DNA from: an uncultured Pseudomonadota bacterium
GTDB taxonomy: Bacteria; Pseudomonadota; Gammaproteobacteria; Burkholderiales; SG8-39
Length of the DNA stretch: 8,602 nt
Direction: 5' to 3'
Assembly (NCBI GenBank): GCA_903895005.1
Contig: CAITSH010000216.1
Location: 1-8,602 of the forward strand
Part shown: positions 7,105 to 8,602 of the stretch, piece after piece
Numbering within the stretch: position 1 is the stretch's first letter
Layout of the letters: every line of letters starts with the position of its first letter
The notes under the pieces: generated by a model
Told to the model about the DNA's origin: nothing
Databases searched by the model: none
Seen by the model: the letters and a program-made list of their open reading frames with translations, nothing else
Made by a program: the position numbers and the translations under genes

Positions 7105-7126
7105 TGTAATTACATCGATGTTGATG
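7093..7126. promoter_or_regulatory. Candidate operator: paired CATCGATG palindromes
   Basis: CATCGATGTCAATG (7093-7106) and CATCGATGTTGATG (7113-7126) match at 12 of 14 bases and are offset by exactly 20 bp, about two helical turns, so both would face the same side of the DNA. Each begins with the perfect palindrome CATCGATG. Between and overlapping them is a perfect 12-bp palindrome, ATGTAATTACAT (7104-7115). The candidate -35 box (7099-7104) is embedded in the array. The arrangement suits cooperative binding of two dimers of a MarR- or GntR-type regulator. The MarR protein of this cluster is the natural candidate, though no second copy of the array was seen in the window to support the pairing. 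Confidence 0.5.
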
Positions 7127-7409
7127 CTTCCGTGGAAAGGCTTTCCCCTACGGTTCCGGTTTAAGGATTCAATGCAACTTTGGCATGATCGTATCGTGCC
7201 CGATTGACTGTTGGATGAGAATCCAAGAAGACTCCATCCCGACCCGGCTGATACGAACTTACGTTTAGGGCATGCTCATCGATTGGGACGAGGGTACAGC
7301 CGCCCGCAATGTATCCGGTGATTGCCAGTTTTTTCCGCGCTTTGGGCTTTGCCAAGGCCTGAAAGATGCGCGCGAGAACCGCATCGCGCCATCTTTCGCA
7401 CAGGAATTA
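7127..7409. other. Spacer between the molybdenum hydroxylase and bug genes
   Basis: No gene with recognisable motifs lies here. On the minus strand an open frame runs from just after the hydroxylase stop (7406) to a TAA at 7161-7163, in the same frame as the hydroxylase. The only usable start I see is a TTG at 7355, giving 64 residues with a weak upstream ribosome site. The peptide (starting AKPKARKKLAITGY) resembles nothing I can name. A short stem, GGCATGAT-3 nt-ATCGTGCC (7182-7200, one G-U pair), has no T tract. The stretch may be a remnant of a lost gene or plain spacer. Confidence 0.4.
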
Positions 7410-8602
7410 TCAGGTCTTGGCCTGCTGACGCTGTCTCAGGAAGGCGACGATCTCCTGCGGACTGACGTAACTTCGGTTCAACTCGAATCCGAATGGCTTG
7501 AGCGCATCGCATACCGCGTTGATGATCGCCGCGGGCGGCCCCACCGCGCCGCCCTCGCCCAAGCCCTTGATGCCCATGGGATTGAGCGGGGAGGGAATCT
7601 CAGTGTGCAACATCTCCACCTCGGGCATGTGGGAGGCGAGCGGCATGGCATAGTCCATGAATGATCCGGTCAGGTTCTGACCTTCGGGATCGTAAATCAC
7701 GCGCTCGAGCAGACAGCCCCCTATTCCCTGGCAGATGCCGCCCACGATTTGGCCACTGGCTATTGCCGGGTTGATGAGCACGCCTGCGTCGTGAGAAACC
7801 ACGTACTTGGCGATTGCGATTTCGCCAGTCTCGGTATCGACCTCAACGATCGCGGCATGGGTGCCGTAGGACCAGGTCACCGCCTCGGGCTCAAAGTATT
7901 CTGTGACTTCGAGCCCGCCTGGCATGCCTTGGGGGCGCCGGCTCTCGCGCCCCGGCTGCGCCGCGCGGGCGACTTCTGCCAGGCTGACCCGGTGTTTCGG
8001 AACACCCTTCAGCACCACCGCGCCATCGCGTAGCTCGAGATCCTCCGGACTGCATTCGAGCAGACCACCGGCAATTTCAAATACCTTGCGCCGTAAGGTC
8101 GTACTGGCTGCGCGGATGGCCGCCGAGGAGGTGACTGCGATCCGGCTGGCGATGGTCCCGTAGCCGTGAGCGATGGTCGAGGTATCAGCAAGCAGCATTG
8201 TCACCTCATCGGGTGTTACCCCCCATTGATCCGCTGCGACTTGGGCGAGCGCCGTTTCGTGTCCCTGGCCCTGCGAGGCGGCGCCGGTGGCAACGACGAT
8301 GCCTCCAGACGGATCGATCTTCACGGTTGCCCCCTCGAAAGGACCGCAGCCCGTGCCTTCCACATAGGGGGCGAAGCCCAGGCCTAGGAAGCGCCCTTGC
8401 TCAAGAGCCAGCCGCTGCGTTTCACGGAACGCCGCCAGCCCGCCGATGGCACGAACCGCGTCGCTGAATACGGCAGGATAGTCACCGCTGTCGTAGACGA
8501 TGGGGACACCGTCGCGATAGGGGATGCCAACCGCATGGGGCATCTGCTCAGGCTGGATCATGTTACGCATCCTGACCTCGGCGGGCTCCAATCCCAGCTC
8601 AC
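7410..8602 (-). CDS. Xanthine dehydrogenase/CoxL-type molybdopterin-binding subunit (3' part)
   Basis: C-terminal part, nearly 400 residues, of a molybdenum hydroxylase large subunit; these proteins are usually about 750-800 residues, so roughly half is here. The frame is open through the right edge, reading ELGLEPAEVRMRNMI, a typical internal segment, so the true start is outside. Molybdopterin-contacting blocks are visible: GAASQGQGHETALAQVAADQWGV, then YGTIASRIAVTSSAAI, SHDAGVLINP, GQIVGGICQGIGG, and near the end KGLGEGGAVGPPAAIINAV, whose Glu in GEGG corresponds to the catalytic base of the family. The enzyme hydroxylates an aldehyde or N-heterocycle (or oxidises CO) with water as oxygen donor, together with FAD and 2Fe-2S subunits probably encoded further upstream. 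The active-site loop that separates true CO dehydrogenase from relatives is not in the window, so the substrate is open. Sampled lines are 63-77% G+C, higher than the genes to the left. Confidence 0.95.
   Translation of the reverse strand, partial: ELGLEPAEVRMRNMIQPEQMPHAVGIPYRDGVPIVYDSGDYPAVFSDAVRAIGGLAAFRETQRLALEQGRFLGLGFAPYVEGTGCGPFEGATVKIDPSGGIVVATGAASQGQGHETALAQVAADQWGVTPDEVTMLLADTSTIAHGYGTIASRIAVTSSAAIRAASTTLRRKVFEIAGGLLECSPEDLELRDGAVVLKGVPKHRVSLAEVARAAQPGRESRRPQGMPGGLEVTEYFEPEAVTWSYGTHAAIVEVDTETGEIAIAKYVVSHDAGVLINPAIASGQIVGGICQGIGGCLLERVIYDPEGQNLTGSFMDYAMPLASHMPEVEMLHTEIPSPLNPMGIKGLGEGGAVGPPAAIINAVCDALKPFGFELNRSYVSPQEIVAFLRQRQQAKT

Noticed and set aside
7134..7146. GGAAAGGCTTTCC palindrome
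   Set aside because: Six-base arms around a single base cannot form a hairpin and I see no second copy; it is too short to call an operator.
7182..7200. Stem GGCATGAT-CGT-ATCGTGCC as a terminator for the hydroxylase gene
   Set aside because: It is not followed by a T tract on either strand and has a 3-nt loop with modest GC content.
7161..7406. Possible transposase remnant (RWRDAVLARIFQALA at the start of the open frame)
   Set aside because: The short segment loosely recalls IS5-type transposases, but no DDE motif follows at the right spacing and no terminal repeats or target duplications are visible.
7276..7512. Minus-strand 78-codon frame overlapping the hydroxylase 3' end
   Set aside because: Most of its upstream half is an alternate frame of the hydroxylase coding sequence and the rest has no motif or ribosome site of note.

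Overview
The window is a bacterial chromosomal segment in which every convincing gene lies on the minus strand. In transcription order (right to left) they are: the 3' part of a xanthine dehydrogenase/CoxL-type molybdenum hydroxylase large subunit; a periplasmic Bug/TctC-type solute-binding protein; a HyuA-family and a HyuB-family hydantoinase/oxoprolinase subunit; a MarR-family regulator; and a second Bug/TctC-type protein. Unpaired Bug proteins beside catabolic genes are typical of Burkholderiales (Betaproteobacteria: Alcaligenaceae, Comamonadaceae and relatives), so such an organism is the best guess. The sequence contains no marker gene that fixes the taxon.

Layout. Bases 1-475 hold no supportable gene. 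The first 60 bases are extremely AT-rich (about 15% G+C by hand count), and a perfect 10-bp inverted repeat with a long loop lies just beyond the 3' end of the last gene. Bases 476-5854 look like one tight unit, hyuA-hyuB-marR-bug: hyuA and hyuB overlap by 4 bp, hyuB and marR by 8 bp, and marR is 18 bp from bug. The second bug gene (6006-6980) lies 151 bp upstream of hyuA with no obvious terminator between them, so it may lead the same operon. It has a strong Shine-Dalgarno site and a promoter candidate with a perfect TTGACA, and two palindromic CATCGATG sites 20 bp apart overlap that -35 box. Beyond a 429-bp spacer is the 3' end of the molybdenum hydroxylase gene, which runs off the right edge and is visibly more GC-rich in sampled lines (63-77%) than the cluster to its left (48-58%).

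How the genes may work together. HyuA/HyuB enzymes are ATP-dependent amidases or carboxylases acting on hydantoins, 5-oxoproline, lactams, or ketones such as acetone and acetophenone. The two Bug proteins could deliver organic acids or amides to a transporter or sensor encoded elsewhere, and the MarR protein could control the unit in response to a small ligand, possibly through the sites upstream of the leading bug gene. The molybdenum hydroxylase could make a ring lactam that HyuAB opens, but its different base composition and the long spacer make a separate history equally likely. The substrate cannot be read from the sequence. No RNA gene, CRISPR array, insertion sequence or prophage feature was found.
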